Below, in pieces: positions 42,501 to 52,065 of a stretch of 64,000 nucleotides of DNA. Within the stretch, counting starts at the first letter, position 1; every line of letters begins with the position of its first letter. Source of the stretch: JAQWQB01 sp047636995 (lineage in GTDB: Bacteria; Bacteroidota; Bacteroidia; Flavobacteriales_D; Sanyastnellaceae); the NCBI GenBank assembly GCA_047636995.1, contig JBLIGQ010000011.1, positions 1-64,000 on the forward strand, in the 5' to 3' direction. The position numbers and the translations under genes were made by a program. The notes beneath the pieces were generated by a model, which did not search any database, had not been told where the DNA came from, and saw only the letters and a program-made list of their open reading frames with translations.

Positions 42501-44656
42501 TCTATAACAGGTATTTCCCTGCGGCTTCTGGAAGCTGGAGAATGCTGTGCTCTCCTATTGTAAACGCTGCATTTGATCAGTGGGACGATGATTTCCCAAC
42601 AACTGGATTTACGGGGTCAAATTACCCCAACTACCCCTCTGCGGAAGACCCTTGGAGCAACATTCGACGTTATGACGAAACCGTTACAGAAGGAGATCTT
42701 CATTCAGGTTTTGAAAGCATTTCGAATGCTACAGATGTGATTGGAAACACCAATGGCTATTTCGTCTATTTCATCCCGAATAGCACAACCATTGATATGT
42801 CTGGAGAATTCCACAAAGGAGACCTCACCTACTCATTGTCTAGAACCATTTCCAATACAGACCCATACAATGACGGTTGGAACCTCATCGCGAACCCCTA
42901 TCCTTCAGCCATTGACTGGGATGAGACCTTGGGATGGACAAAATCAGATGTAGACGATGCGATTTACGCTTTCGACCCTGAGAGTGGCCAATACGCGAGT
43001 TACATTAATGGAATTAGTGTAGGCCAATTGGACAATAGAGTTGCTTCTTTTCAGGCCTTCTGGGTCAAAGCCAACGGACCAAACCCAGAGGTGGTAATAA
43101 AAGAATCTGCTAAGTCTAATGCTGGCGGCGTATTTATGCGCAGCCAAGACTTGGCTACACAAACGGTTATTCGTCTCAAAGTACACACTGACGATTCTGC
43201 TAAATATGACGAAACCGTCATTGGTCTTCGCTACGGCGCAGAAATGACTTTTGAAAGCAATTTGGATGCCTATAAATTCTTCGGAAACAACCCTGCCTTA
43301 CCTAGCTTGGCTTCTGTTTCAGACAGTACGAATAACAGACCTTTGAGTATCTCGATGGTCCCTGTTCCTGAAGAAGATATGGTGATTGAATTGCTGGTTC
43401 GCCCGGGCAACAATGCAGAATTAACCTTAACAAACACCCTGGTGGATAGCTATGACGGGAGCATTTGTTTGCAACTGGAAGACCGCGAGTTGGAAACAAC
43501 AGTGGCCTTTAACTTAGGTGACTCATACAGTTTCACCTGTTCAGAAGACATGCTTGAAAATCGCTTTGCCCTTCATTTAAGTGCGCCAGTGGATGCCACG
43601 CCTTTCCATGAAAATTGTCCGGAAGCAGAAAATGGGTCAATCATCGTGCAAGGATTTGGAGATGCGCCTTGGTCATTCACCTGGACAGACGAGATGGGGA
43701 ATATCTTCAGAGAAATGGAGAACTTGTATACCGCAGATACCGCAGAAGACTTGCCTCCCGGATTCTATGATGTTCTAGTTGAAAACACGAATCCAAACTG
43801 CAGCTCAAGTTCAGCTCAAGTTCAGGTACATGCTGCTTCTACACCCTTTATTGAAACGGCTTCTACACCTGCGTCTTGCAATCAAGAGAATGATGGAACC
43901 ATCAGTTTTTTCGGGGCAGAAGATTACGAATGGGACATTACTTTGACCTCATATGAAGACAACAGCATTACCCAAATCAATGCTGTGAACGGTGATTCAA
44001 CTGTAACAGGTCTTCTTTATGGAGTCTACCTCATTGATGCTGTTTCGAATTGCGGAACCGTAATAGACATCGAAAATGCAGATTTGAGAGATGACAATGC
44101 AGTAGAATCAGACTTCATTGTACTTGACGCTCAGATTTCACTTAGCAATGGCGAAGTAGCCATATTCTTAGAACAATGTTCACAGAATATAACTGCCGTT
44201 AGATGGGATTTTGGAGATGGAGTTGTTGACACTTTAAACTTCAACCCCGCTCACAATTTCACAGAGGCAGGATTGTTTTATGTGAATTTAACAGCCTCTA
44301 ACGCAGACTGCGAGAGCGATTATGAAATGCTCATTGTGGTGACAGGAATGCTTCCAAATGACAATGAAAACGAAGAGGAAATGTCAGGATTTGAAGCCAG
44401 TGGATTGGGCGAAGAAGACTTCACTGTAGTCTTTACAGATCAAGAAATAGCTATTCAATCTTCATCAGATGTGAACGAGCCTGTTTTCATTACCATTTTC
44501 AATTTGAACGGACAATTAGTTCAGACCGAACAGCTTCCAGAGTTAACTACCGGACAAACAAATGTAAACATCAGCTCATTGCAACCCGGCATGTATTCTA
44601 TGAGTATAACAACAACTGAATCTTTGCTTTACAGCGAAGAGTTCGCCAAAAATTAG
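39530..44656 (+). CDS. Giant cell-surface protein (nidogen-like, LamG, PKD, T9SS sorting domain)
   Basis: A 1,708-residue secreted protein. A signal peptide (CFIICITALFSSPRVFAQ) is followed by a nidogen-like domain (about 85-310; YLNNNGNITFDN, APFWADVDTR, NIGFAYGEMGW). A cadherin-like region comes next, then a LamG/concanavalin domain (about 545-740; LTFDGSDDYIAIENF, DDDQWHHIVGVYDNG) and several beta domains. A PKD domain (VRWDFGDGVVDTL) precedes the C-terminal type A T9SS domain (FITIFNLNGQLVQTEQL ... LQPGMYSMSITT). It is expected to be exported by the type IX system and anchored on the surface, possibly for attachment or gliding; no catalytic motif is seen. ATG 39530 is used; ATG 39545 is equally possible. 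Confidence 0.88.
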   Translation: MIIHAMKNTYPSHHSFTYRTACFIICITALFSSPRVFAQTNTQSSPSIQTETLYSQPDPERQKAKEQGTLSQPDLSVPFNGDYIQVNPIIERSNSRLDGCWLYFDPTLWTQFPANDDGSAGPINLPFTFDLYGTAYNSLYLNNNGNITFDNALSWYSPYGFPITTPMIAPFWADVDTRLDHGEVWYYVDNNAFYATWVEVGPYSAYSSYSTGLFNSFQVVITDGTDPVLGAGQNIGFAYGEMGWTAGSASGGSEGFGGTAATVGVNFGDGENFIQMGLFDSASDDYDGPADGNDGVTWLSNQCFEIDAATPGNTPPIAQGFPENNALYACTGVDVTHTFGFLDMDPGESVSISIDDQGNGGFSIISNTSGAAAASEITFSHSTAGTYTYVLTGTDNNYSPAATDITVTLVVSDPPSITVNITQPSCAESNGQIEFVFSDNPNQSEIQFSLDDGIIWETAVNDNSGSATYSNLATGNYQLVTRWQAGGCEVDLGSETFVDSGFELASLSCSGDISVNDAENDCEEAVSVPIPTLDGGCSEIDFERNYLTFDGSDDYIAIENFNYSGTQTELSVEAWIRTSDGTNQIIASFDRSEFWRLEINGNGGETGEIGWCVNTNAGILDLGSNTRVDDDQWHHIVGVYDNGTVAIYIDGTLDVSSTQGSVIGNTTTRYGFIATGSEASSYNENTGPTDYFNGDIAGIRIWDKALALAELNSDYCPNLLAEDLAVNYDFTEGTGIVLNDASGNSNNGNFQNMTASAWANGNAPGCITFFNDFNQTADASGIYGGGETIVNWTYSAPNGQSNTCSQTIEVVVPAELVCENQFNDYIWNGAADSDWNNAANWVGNEVPPSQANVLIAVTNFPPELSQTVSVNNILIDENSSIAFSNSSGQVKIYGDLANNGTLHSTTGKFWFAGDDLQLIKGANAPTFYELKISSTDTVRLLTDIFLNGALQPNSGVFDWNDKSVELLSTADYTGSIGEIKSSAEILGTEILYNRYFPAASGSWRMLCSPIVNAAFDQWDDDFPTTGFTGSNYPNYPSAEDPWSNIRRYDETVTEGDLHSGFESISNATDVIGNTNGYFVYFIPNSTTIDMSGEFHKGDLTYSLSRTISNTDPYNDGWNLIANPYPSAIDWDETLGWTKSDVDDAIYAFDPESGQYASYINGISVGQLDNRVASFQAFWVKANGPNPEVVIKESAKSNAGGVFMRSQDLATQTVIRLKVHTDDSAKYDETVIGLRYGAEMTFESNLDAYKFFGNNPALPSLASVSDSTNNRPLSISMVPVPEEDMVIELLVRPGNNAELTLTNTLVDSYDGSICLQLEDRELETTVAFNLGDSYSFTCSEDMLENRFALHLSAPVDATPFHENCPEAENGSIIVQGFGDAPWSFTWTDEMGNIFREMENLYTADTAEDLPPGFYDVLVENTNPNCSSSSAQVQVHAASTPFIETASTPASCNQENDGTISFFGAEDYEWDITLTSYEDNSITQINAVNGDSTVTGLLYGVYLIDAVSNCGTVIDIENADLRDDNAVESDFIVLDAQISLSNGEVAIFLEQCSQNITAVRWDFGDGVVDTLNFNPAHNFTEAGLFYVNLTASNADCESDYEMLIVVTGMLPNDNENEEEMSGFEASGLGEEDFTVVFTDQEIAIQSSSDVNEPVFITIFNLNGQLVQTEQLPELTTGQTNVNISSLQPGMYSMSITTTESLLYSEEFAKN

Positions 44657-44683
44657 CCTCCCCAATAACTACGTCTAGCAAAG

Positions 44684-44715
44684 TGTCGGACTCAGAAATG
44701 AGTTCGGCATTTTTT
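44684..44715. terminator. Bidirectional terminator between the T9SS protein and the ABC permease
   Basis: An 11-bp stem TGTCGGACTCA/TGAGTTCGGCA with a GAAA loop (two G-U pairs) followed by T's. It lies between convergent genes and touches the permease stop codon. Confidence 0.85.
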
Positions 44716-45961
44716 ATTTCCCACGCATGGCGTCTACCGGGTCCATTTTGGCTGCTTTAAGCGCGGGAGCTATTCCAGCAATGATTCCAGAAACCACCGC
44801 AATGGTCAATGCCATCACGAAGCGATTGAAACTCACCTGCAATGTCAAACCGAAATCAATGAAGTTCACAATCAGGGTAATAATCACAATCAATCCGAAA
44901 GCCATTAAAGCGCCAAAAATGCAAAGAGCTACAGCCTCAAACAGGAATTGACCAAGAATGAATGCGCTTTTTGCTCCTAGCGCTTTTTGAATCCCGATGA
45001 TCTGCGTTCGCTCTCTCACAGAAACGAACATAATATTCGCAATAGAAAAGCACCCGACTAAAATAGCAAAGAGACCAATGAACCAGGTTCCAATGTCAAC
45101 TGCTCCAAAAACGTTGTCAATCATTCCATTGAGCATTCCCATTTCGTTAATGGAAAAATCATTTTTATCTCTCGGATTGATTTTTCTAATGGCTCGAAAA
45201 TGCTGAACGATTTCCTCTTCCATTTCTTCGTTTGTGACGCCTTCTTTGGCTTTCACCAGGATAGATGAATCAACTCGTTTCACATTGATAATGCGGGTAG
45301 CAAAGTTGGCCGGTATAAGCGCTAGTTCGTCAAATCCGTTTCCAATCAGAGAGGTGCCCTCCCGTTTGAAGGTGCCTATTATTTCAACCTTTAATCCTTT
45401 TATTTTCACCTGTTTACCAACCACATCACCTGTTGGGAAGAGCATATCTGTTACATCTTGACCAATGATTGCTACGGGTCTGCCCGTATTTAATTCTATT
45501 TCAGTGAAATAGCGTCCTTGATCAATGTTAATTTCAACACACTTTTCATAGTCTTTACTGACCCCAACCGTTTGAACATTTTGGTAGATGTTGCCCCGGT
45601 ATTCAGCTGTGCCCCTATCTCCAATTTGAAAGGAAATGGCCTCTGCTGTTTCCATGCGCTCACGCAAATCCTGCATGTCTCTTGCTGTGGGCTGTCTGCG
45701 TTGGAAATATTCCCACCATTGATATTCCCCTTCGCCCTCTGGGCCCCAAGGCCACTTCTGAACAAACAGCACATCATCATTCACACCACTGAATGAATCA
45801 CGCAGCGTAGACTCCATGGAATCAGAAGCAGTAAAGACCATTGTAATAAGAAAGATTCCCACCATGACTCCCAGTAAAGACAAGAATGTGCGCAATTTAT
45901 TAGTTACAATGGCTTGCCAAGCAAATCTGAAACTTTCTCTAAGTAGACGGAAGTACAACAT
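44714..45961 (-). CDS. ABC transporter permease, MacB-like
   Basis: A 415-residue FtsX-family permease. TM1 lies in TNKLRTFLSLLGVMVGIFLITMVF. A periplasmic MacB-core domain of about 220 residues follows (ATARDMQDLRERMETAEAIS-like segment; VAIIGQDVTDMLFPTGD). Three C-terminal TM helices begin near IGLFAILVGCFSIANIMFVSV, then VRERTQIIGIQKALGAK (coupling region), and it ends with the conserved APALKAAKMDPVDAMRGK. Such permeases work in tripartite efflux or mechanotransmission; the partner ATPase and membrane fusion protein are not adjacent here, which is unusual. The upstream gap (45962-46230) has an imperfect 23-bp direct repeat at 45983 and 46025 and no gene. Confidence 0.9.
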   Translation of the reverse strand: MLYFRLLRESFRFAWQAIVTNKLRTFLSLLGVMVGIFLITMVFTASDSMESTLRDSFSGVNDDVLFVQKWPWGPEGEGEYQWWEYFQRRQPTARDMQDLRERMETAEAISFQIGDRGTAEYRGNIYQNVQTVGVSKDYEKCVEINIDQGRYFTEIELNTGRPVAIIGQDVTDMLFPTGDVVGKQVKIKGLKVEIIGTFKREGTSLIGNGFDELALIPANFATRIINVKRVDSSILVKAKEGVTNEEMEEEIVQHFRAIRKINPRDKNDFSINEMGMLNGMIDNVFGAVDIGTWFIGLFAILVGCFSIANIMFVSVRERTQIIGIQKALGAKSAFILGQFLFEAVALCIFGALMAFGLIVIITLIVNFIDFGLTLQVSFNRFVMALTIAVVSGIIAGIAPALKAAKMDPVDAMRGK

Positions 45962-46187
45962 TGATTTTCAGTAAAAATGGATGACCGTTTTCACTAGGCA
46001 AGGTACAAATGATCTTAGGAAATTGACCGTCATTCACCACGCAAGGTGTCCGTTCACCATAATAGTTCCCAAATCTATTTTCACCCACTTGAATGTGACT
46101 TTCGGCCTGCCCATAAACCCTGATTTACGACCTAATAACAATTGATATTAATCTTTCAACACGCTTTCATAAGGCCCTTGGTTACAC

Positions 46188-46195
46188 TACTTTTG
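46188..46195 (+). promoter_or_regulatory. -7 box TACTTTTG for purH
   Basis: An exact TAnnTTTG motif, 35 nt upstream of the purH ATG. Confidence 0.6.
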
Positions 46196-46230
46196 TTTTT
46201 TGCTTTACCTTCTTAAAACAACTGCAACCC

Positions 46231-47760
46231 ATGTCAGGTCAGAAGAAAATAACGTCTGCGTTGATTTCCGTTTTTCACAAAGACGGCCTTGAGCCAATCG
46301 TAGCAGAATTACAACGTCAAGGTGTTAAAATTTACAGCACAGGTGGAACACAAACTGCCATTGAGGCTATGGGTTGCGACGTGCATCGCGTTGAAGATCT
46401 CACTTCGTATCCGTCTATACTTGGTGGAAGAGTAAAAACATTGCATCCAAAAGTATTTGGCGGAATTTTGGGTCGAAGAGAATTGGACTCGGATGTGGCA
46501 CAGATGGCAGAGTTTGAAATTCCATCTATAGACTTGGTTATAGTTGATTTGTATCCTTTCGAGGCTACCGTTTCAAGTGGAGCAGATCATGAAGACATTA
46601 TTGAGAAGATTGACATTGGTGGAATTTCACTTATTCGCGCAGCAGCAAAAAATTACAAAGATGTTGTGATTGTTGCTTCACGAGAACGCTACGTGCCTCT
46701 TTTGAATCTTTTAAAAGAAGGAAACGGCGAAACAGCGTTAGAAGACCGAAAGGAACTTGCCGCAGAAGCCTTCAACGTGTCTTCTCATTATGACACGATG
46801 ATTTTCAAGTACTTCGCCAAAGATGACACTTCGGTGCTAAAAGAGAGTCATACCTCTGGAACGGCCCTGCGGTATGGAGAAAACCCACATCAACGCGGTT
46901 ACTTCTTTGGAGATTTGGACGGTATGTTTGACCAGCTACATGGAAAAGCGTTGAGCTACAACAACTTACTAGACATTGATGCGGCGGTGAATTTGATGGG
47001 TGAATTTAAAGATGATAATCCCACTTTCGCCATTTTGAAGCACAACAATGCCTGTGGACTTGCCACACGTTCAACCTTAGCAGAAGCATACAAAGCTGCG
47101 CTAGCTGGAGATCCGGTTTCTGCTTTCGGAGGGGTATTGATCTCAAACAAACCGCTTGACAATGCAACAGCAGAGCAGGTCAAAGATTTGTTTTGTGAAG
47201 TGGTGATTGCACCTTCGTTTGACGCAGATGCACTAGAGACTCTAAAAAGCAAAAAGAACCGCATTATCCTCGTTCAGAAGCAATGGACGTTCCCTGTGAC
47301 CCAAGTTCGCACAGCATTAAACGGAATTTTAATGCAAGACCGAAACCAGCATACTGACCAAGCTAGTGGATTCAAACTGGCTACTCAATCAGAAGCTACA
47401 GACCCCCAAATTGAAGACCTCGTTTTTGCCAATAAATTGGTGAAACACACCAAATCGAATACCATTGTTTTTGCTAAGGGCAGACAATTACTCGCTAGCG
47501 GAACAGGTCAAACATCTCGTGTAGATGCTTTGAAACAAGCGGTAAATAAAGCGAATTCATTTGGGTTCGACTTAAAAGGAGCTGTAATGGCATCAGATGC
47601 ATTCTTCCCATTTCCTGATTGTGTTGAACTAGCATGTAACGAAGGGGTGAATGCTGTCGTACAACCAGGAGGTTCAGTGAAGGATAAGTTAAGCGTTGAT
47701 TTTTGTAATGAAAATGACATGGCAATGTACTTCACCGGATACCGTCATTTCAAACACTAA
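46231..47760 (+). CDS. purH: Bifunctional AICAR formyltransferase/IMP cyclohydrolase
   Basis: A 509-residue enzyme for the last two steps of IMP synthesis. The N-terminal IMP cyclohydrolase (MGS-like) domain contains ALISVFHKDGLEPIV, IYSTGGTQTAIE and GGRVKTLHPKVFGGIL. The C-terminal AICAR transformylase has LRYGENPHQRGYFFG, KHNNACGLA and SDAFFPFPDCVELA. Length is typical. It has its own promoter and lies 100 bp upstream of mreB, a gene order shared by many Bacteroidota. Confidence 0.97.
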   Translation: MSGQKKITSALISVFHKDGLEPIVAELQRQGVKIYSTGGTQTAIEAMGCDVHRVEDLTSYPSILGGRVKTLHPKVFGGILGRRELDSDVAQMAEFEIPSIDLVIVDLYPFEATVSSGADHEDIIEKIDIGGISLIRAAAKNYKDVVIVASRERYVPLLNLLKEGNGETALEDRKELAAEAFNVSSHYDTMIFKYFAKDDTSVLKESHTSGTALRYGENPHQRGYFFGDLDGMFDQLHGKALSYNNLLDIDAAVNLMGEFKDDNPTFAILKHNNACGLATRSTLAEAYKAALAGDPVSAFGGVLISNKPLDNATAEQVKDLFCEVVIAPSFDADALETLKSKKNRIILVQKQWTFPVTQVRTALNGILMQDRNQHTDQASGFKLATQSEATDPQIEDLVFANKLVKHTKSNTIVFAKGRQLLASGTGQTSRVDALKQAVNKANSFGFDLKGAVMASDAFFPFPDCVELACNEGVNAVVQPGGSVKDKLSVDFCNENDMAMYFTGYRHFKH

Positions 47761-47815
47761 CAATTGATAGTTAAGTACGTATACTTGCTTAATGTTAACA
47801 GCGTGATTCAATGTA

Positions 47816-47823
47816 TATATTTG
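47816..47823 (+). promoter_or_regulatory. -7 box TATATTTG for the mre operon
   Basis: An exact TAnnTTTG motif, 36 nt before the mreB ATG, likely driving mreBCD-mrdA-rodA. Confidence 0.6.
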
Positions 47824-47859
47824 TGTTTATCCATTTACCGAGAGCCATAAAGGAACACC

Positions 47860-48885
47860 ATGGGGTTGTTTAATTTTTTCATGCAAGAAATCGCGATTGA
47901 CCTGGGAACGGCCAACACGATTATCTATTACAATGACAAAGTAGTTGTTGACGAACCATCTATTGTTGCGAAAGACCGCACCACGCAAAAGACTGTTGCG
48001 ATTGGCCGGAAAGCGCAACAAATGCATGGCAAAACCCACGAGAACATAAAGACAATTCGTCCATTGAAAGATGGAGTAATTGCTGATTTCCAGTCTGCTG
48101 AAGACATGATCAAAGGAATGATCAAAATGATCAACAAAGGGAAGTCTTGGTTTGCTCCTTCTTTGAGAATGGTTATTTGTATCCCATCTGGAATTACAGA
48201 AGTTGAAAAACGAGCTGTAAAAGACAGCGCTGAACACGCCGGTGCGAAGGAAGTTTATCTTATTCACGAACCAATGGCTGCGGCAATTGGAATTGGGATA
48301 GACGTAGAGGAGCCCATGGGAAACATGATAATTGATATTGGCGGCGGAACCTCTGAAATTGCGGTTATCGCTCTTGGAGGAATCGTAACAGACAAGAACA
48401 TACGTGTTGCCGGTGATGAATTTACCCAAGACATTGAAGAATATATGCGTCGCCAGCACAATATTCTCATTGGAGAACGAACTGCTGAGCAAATCAAAAT
48501 TGAAGTAGGAGCAGCACTTCCTGAATTGGATGACCCACCAGAAGATTATGCCGTTAGAGGAAGAGACCTGATGACTGGTATTCCAAAGGAAATTCACGTT
48601 ACCTACAGCGAAATTGCTCACGCACTTGACAAGAGTATCTCAAAAATTGAAGAAGCAATTCTGAGTTGTTTAGAAAATACGCCCCCAGAACTTTCTGCTG
48701 ACATCTTCAAAACAGGAATATACCTTGCTGGTGGTGGTGCATTGTTGCGCGGATTAGACAAACGAATTTCTCAAAAGACCCGCCTCCCTGTTCACGTAGC
48801 TGATGAGCCACTTCGCGCTGTAGCGAAAGGCACCGCAATTGCGCTTAAGAACATAGATCGGTTCCAATTCCTCATGCGAGAGTAA
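47860..48885 (+). CDS. mreB: Rod shape-determining actin homologue MreB
   Basis: A 341-residue actin-fold ATPase that positions the elongation machinery. Phosphate 1 motif is IAIDLGTANTIIY, phosphate 2 is IDIGGGTSEIAVIALGG, and the adenosine motif is LAGGGALLRGLDK. The N-terminal amphipathic helix LFNFFMQE fits membrane binding. It is the first gene of a five-gene elongasome operon. A long antisense frame over this gene is a coding shadow. Confidence 0.97.
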   Translation: MGLFNFFMQEIAIDLGTANTIIYYNDKVVVDEPSIVAKDRTTQKTVAIGRKAQQMHGKTHENIKTIRPLKDGVIADFQSAEDMIKGMIKMINKGKSWFAPSLRMVICIPSGITEVEKRAVKDSAEHAGAKEVYLIHEPMAAAIGIGIDVEEPMGNMIIDIGGGTSEIAVIALGGIVTDKNIRVAGDEFTQDIEEYMRRQHNILIGERTAEQIKIEVGAALPELDDPPEDYAVRGRDLMTGIPKEIHVTYSEIAHALDKSISKIEEAILSCLENTPPELSADIFKTGIYLAGGGALLRGLDKRISQKTRLPVHVADEPLRAVAKGTAIALKNIDRFQFLMRE

Positions 48886-48906
48886 CCCAAAAGAAACCAG
48901 AGGAGC

Positions 48907-49746
48907 ATGCGAAGCCTATGGCAACTGATTTATCGTTACCACATTTTCTTGGTGTTCCTTATCCTTGAGGTTTTAGCTATTGCACTTTTAGTTCGAAACA
49001 ACAACTATCAGCGTGCAACTTTCGTGCACAGCGCCAACAAGATTACTGGCAACTTATACGAAAAACGAACAGAGATAGCTGAGTATCTGAAGCTGCAATC
49101 TATCAATGCAGAATTGGCCAAAGAAAATGCACGTCTTCGAACGGTTTCTCAACCAAATTACCAGCAATTGACTGACGACTTGTACATGTATGAAGATACT
49201 TTGTACTTGCTTCGCTATGAATACATCTCTGGAAGGGTTATCAATAACTCCGTAAATCGCCCGAACAACTTCATCACCATAGACAAAGGTTCTACTAATG
49301 GCATTCAGAAAGAAATGGGGGTTGTTTCAAAAGGGTCCATTGTTGGGATTGTAAAAGATGTATCAGACAATTTCGCGTCTGTGATGCCGTTGATTAACAC
49401 AAACATGAGTGTTGGTGTTAGGTTAAAAAGAAGTGGCGAAACAGGAGAAGTGACTTGGGATGGAAGAGACCCTTCTAAAGTCCTGGTCAATTACATCTCG
49501 CGCTCAGCCAACCCACTTAAAGGAGACACAATTATCACATCAGGATTTTCAACTTATTTCCCAGAGGGCATTCTTGTTGGAACAATTGAAGATTTTCGCA
49601 TTCCCGAAGGAGAAAATTTCTATACAATTGACCTGCTATTGAGCACACCGTTTCACCAGCTGAGTTACATCGAAGTCATTCATAATTTACTTAGTGACGA
49701 GCAATTGGAGCTAGAACAAAAGCAGGAGGGCCAAGATGGGGGGTGA
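48907..49746 (+). CDS. mreC: Rod shape-determining protein MreC
   Basis: A 279-residue bitopic protein: one N-terminal TM helix (HIFLVFLILEVLAIALLV), a coiled coil (residues about 40-80) and the double beta-barrel periplasmic domain (NFITIDKGSTNGIQKEMGVV, STYFPEGILVGTI). It links MreB to PBP2 and RodA in the periplasm. It starts 21 nt after mreB and overlaps mreD by 11 nt. Confidence 0.95.
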   Translation: MRSLWQLIYRYHIFLVFLILEVLAIALLVRNNNYQRATFVHSANKITGNLYEKRTEIAEYLKLQSINAELAKENARLRTVSQPNYQQLTDDLYMYEDTLYLLRYEYISGRVINNSVNRPNNFITIDKGSTNGIQKEMGVVSKGSIVGIVKDVSDNFASVMPLINTNMSVGVRLKRSGETGEVTWDGRDPSKVLVNYISRSANPLKGDTIITSGFSTYFPEGILVGTIEDFRIPEGENFYTIDLLLSTPFHQLSYIEVIHNLLSDEQLELEQKQEGQDGG

Positions 49747-50263
49747 AATTATTCGTAACGTATTAAGGCTAACCTTTTTGATTCTTATTCAGGGTTTAAT
49801 CGTTAACAGATTGGACTTGTGGCAAGGATACATTTTACCTAGTGTCTATATTTTTGGCCTTTTGATGCTTCCTATCACTACTCCTAGAATCATGTACATG
49901 GTCATAGGATTTATAGCTGGCGCTTGCGTAGACATGTTCACGAACACCCTTGGAATTCATGCTTCAGCATGCGTTTTTATGGGATTTATACAGCCGTTAT
50001 TTTTACGTTTTCTTGCTCCAAGAGAAGGCTATGAAGTGGGGCAACGTCCCACCTTGCAAGATTTAGGAATTGGATGGTACATCACCTATGCAGGCATTTT
50101 AGCATTGGTACACCATACCTGGTTGTTCTTCATTGAGCTCATGCGCTTTACTCCCTTTTTCTACACACTTGGGAAAGTACTGCTAAGCACACTAGCCACT
50201 TTAGTGCTCATGGTACTGGGTCAATACTTGATCTACTCACCGTCTGATCGTCGTAAAAAATGA
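49736..50263 (+). CDS. mreD: Rod shape-determining protein MreD
   Basis: A 175-residue integral membrane protein with five or six helices (VLRLTFLILIQGLIVNRLDLW, YIFGLLMLPI, MVIGFIAGACVDMFTNTLGIHA). The conserved GxxxDxF element is in helix three. It overlaps mreC by 11 nt and the PBP2 start by 4 nt (ATGA), consistent with tight translational coupling. Confidence 0.92.
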   Translation: MGGEIIRNVLRLTFLILIQGLIVNRLDLWQGYILPSVYIFGLLMLPITTPRIMYMVIGFIAGACVDMFTNTLGIHASACVFMGFIQPLFLRFLAPREGYEVGQRPTLQDLGIGWYITYAGILALVHHTWLFFIELMRFTPFFYTLGKVLLSTLATLVLMVLGQYLIYSPSDRRKK

Positions 50264-52065
50264 ATCTCAGCAACAGACGGTATATCTTTTCGGGAATTAT
50301 CATTCTCTTTGGATTGATCTTCGTTGCGCGTCTTTTTTACCTGCAAGTTGCAAGTGACAGTTGGCAAGCCAAAGCAGCCGAACTTACCGAAGAAAAAATT
50401 AGAATTTACCCTTCACGCGGTCTGATTTATGATCGGGGAGGCGAGCTTTTAGTGGCCAATAGAGCCATCTATGACCTCATGGTTACACCAAGGCAAACAA
50501 AGGCCTTTGACACACTTGCGTTTTGTGGACTGATAGACATCAGTTCCGAAGACCTTCGCACTCAAATAAATAAAGCGATTAAGTACTCTAGATACAAGGC
50601 ATCTGTGCTTAAAAAACAGATTGACCCGCAGGAATATGCGCGCATTTCAGAACAACTGCACAAGTATCCTGGCTTTTTCGGACAAGTTCGAACGGTACGA
50701 AATTACCAGAAGGGAATTGGGGCTCATTTGCTAGGTGATTTTGCAGAAACGAATCCCAAGGATCTGAAATCTGACAGCTATTACAGGCAGGGAGACTATA
50801 TCGGGAAGAGCGGCATTGAGTCTGTCTACGAAGAAGACTTACGCGGAGAAAAAGGATCAAAATACGTGCTTGTTGATGTGCGAAATAACATTCAAGAAAG
50901 TTTATCTGATGGCAGGTATGACACTACGGCTGTTTCAGGATCAGACCTAACCATTACCATTGACGCTGATTTGCAAGCCTATGCAGAAAAGCTGATGGTT
51001 AATAAATTGGGAAGTGTAGTAGCCATTGAACCTTCAACTGGAGAGATTCTTGCGTTGGTAAGTTCACCCGGATATGACCCGAATTTACTGGTAGGGGCTC
51101 AGCGTGGAAAGAACTACGGCGTACTGCAACAGGACAACCTCAAACCGCTTTATAACAGGGCGTTACAAGGACAATACAGGCCTGGTTCTATTTTCAAGAT
51201 GGTGCAAAGTTTGATAGCATTGGAAACGGAAGCCATCACTGTGAACACACGAATTCCTTGCAACAGAGGTATTATTGGCTGTCACGGCGCCCATTCTTAT
51301 GATGATTTAGAGGGTGCCATTATTCACTCTTGCAATCCGTATTTCCATCAAGTAATGAAACGAATGGTGGAAAAGGGCGTTAAAGAATCTCGCTTTCAAG
51401 ATGCTCAACTCGGATTGAACGAGTGGAATGGCAACATCATGAAATTTGGTTTCGGAACAGATTTAGGAACAGACTTACCCGGGATGAAGACTGGAAATGT
51501 GCCAAAATCTGCCTACTATGATAAAATCTATGGCGAATTGTCCTGGGCCTACAGCACCATCTATTCAATCAGTATTGGCGAAGGTGAGCTTCTTGTTAAT
51601 CCGTTGCAAATGGCGAATCTTGCGGCCATTATAGCAAACCGAGGTTACTACTACCCACCTCATGTGATTCGCAGCATTGGGAATACAGGAAAACCAGATA
51701 AATTTAGAAAAAAAATAAACTGTGGGGTGCGGCCTGAGTATTTCACCCCTGTTGTGAACGCGATGCAAAAGGTAATAGAACAGCCAGGTGGTACGGCCAG
51801 AAGAGCGCGAATAGAAGGACTTGAAGTTTGCGGAAAAACAGGGACCGTGCAAAATGACCCCATTCTTGACCACAGTGTGTTCATGGCTTTCGCACCAAAA
51901 GACAATCCTCAGATTGCCATTTCAGTTTATGTAGAGTTTAGCGGTTATGGAGGAACTTGGGCAGCGCCAATAGCTGCCTTGCTTATTGAAAAGTACCTGA
52001 ATGACTCCATCTCAGATCCAAAAAAGGAACAGCGCATTTTAGATGCCGTATTTTTAGGAGAATGA
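50260..52065 (+). CDS. mrdA: Peptidoglycan transpeptidase, penicillin-binding protein 2
   Basis: A 601-residue class B PBP for lateral wall synthesis. One N-terminal TM helix (YIFSGIIILFGLIFVARLFY) leads to a pedestal domain with YPSRGLIYDRGGELLVAN. The transpeptidase domain has the nucleophile motif SxxK in RPGSIFKMVQ (about residue 310), SCN in IHSCNPYF and KTG in CGKTGTVQN. It acts with the SEDS polymerase RodA, encoded next with a 4-nt overlap. Confidence 0.96.
   Translation: MNLSNRRYIFSGIIILFGLIFVARLFYLQVASDSWQAKAAELTEEKIRIYPSRGLIYDRGGELLVANRAIYDLMVTPRQTKAFDTLAFCGLIDISSEDLRTQINKAIKYSRYKASVLKKQIDPQEYARISEQLHKYPGFFGQVRTVRNYQKGIGAHLLGDFAETNPKDLKSDSYYRQGDYIGKSGIESVYEEDLRGEKGSKYVLVDVRNNIQESLSDGRYDTTAVSGSDLTITIDADLQAYAEKLMVNKLGSVVAIEPSTGEILALVSSPGYDPNLLVGAQRGKNYGVLQQDNLKPLYNRALQGQYRPGSIFKMVQSLIALETEAITVNTRIPCNRGIIGCHGAHSYDDLEGAIIHSCNPYFHQVMKRMVEKGVKESRFQDAQLGLNEWNGNIMKFGFGTDLGTDLPGMKTGNVPKSAYYDKIYGELSWAYSTIYSISIGEGELLVNPLQMANLAAIIANRGYYYPPHVIRSIGNTGKPDKFRKKINCGVRPEYFTPVVNAMQKVIEQPGGTARRARIEGLEVCGKTGTVQNDPILDHSVFMAFAPKDNPQIAISVYVEFSGYGGTWAAPIAALLIEKYLNDSISDPKKEQRILDAVFLGE

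Noticed and set aside
45962..46230. Imperfect 23-bp direct repeat (45983 and 46025) between the permease and purH
   Set aside because: Only two diverged copies with several differences and no flanking structure, so not enough to call a regulatory element.
47827..48621. 264-codon minus-strand open frame over mreB
   Set aside because: It lies antisense to a clearly conserved mreB, its translation resembles no protein fold, and its length follows from mreB codon usage.
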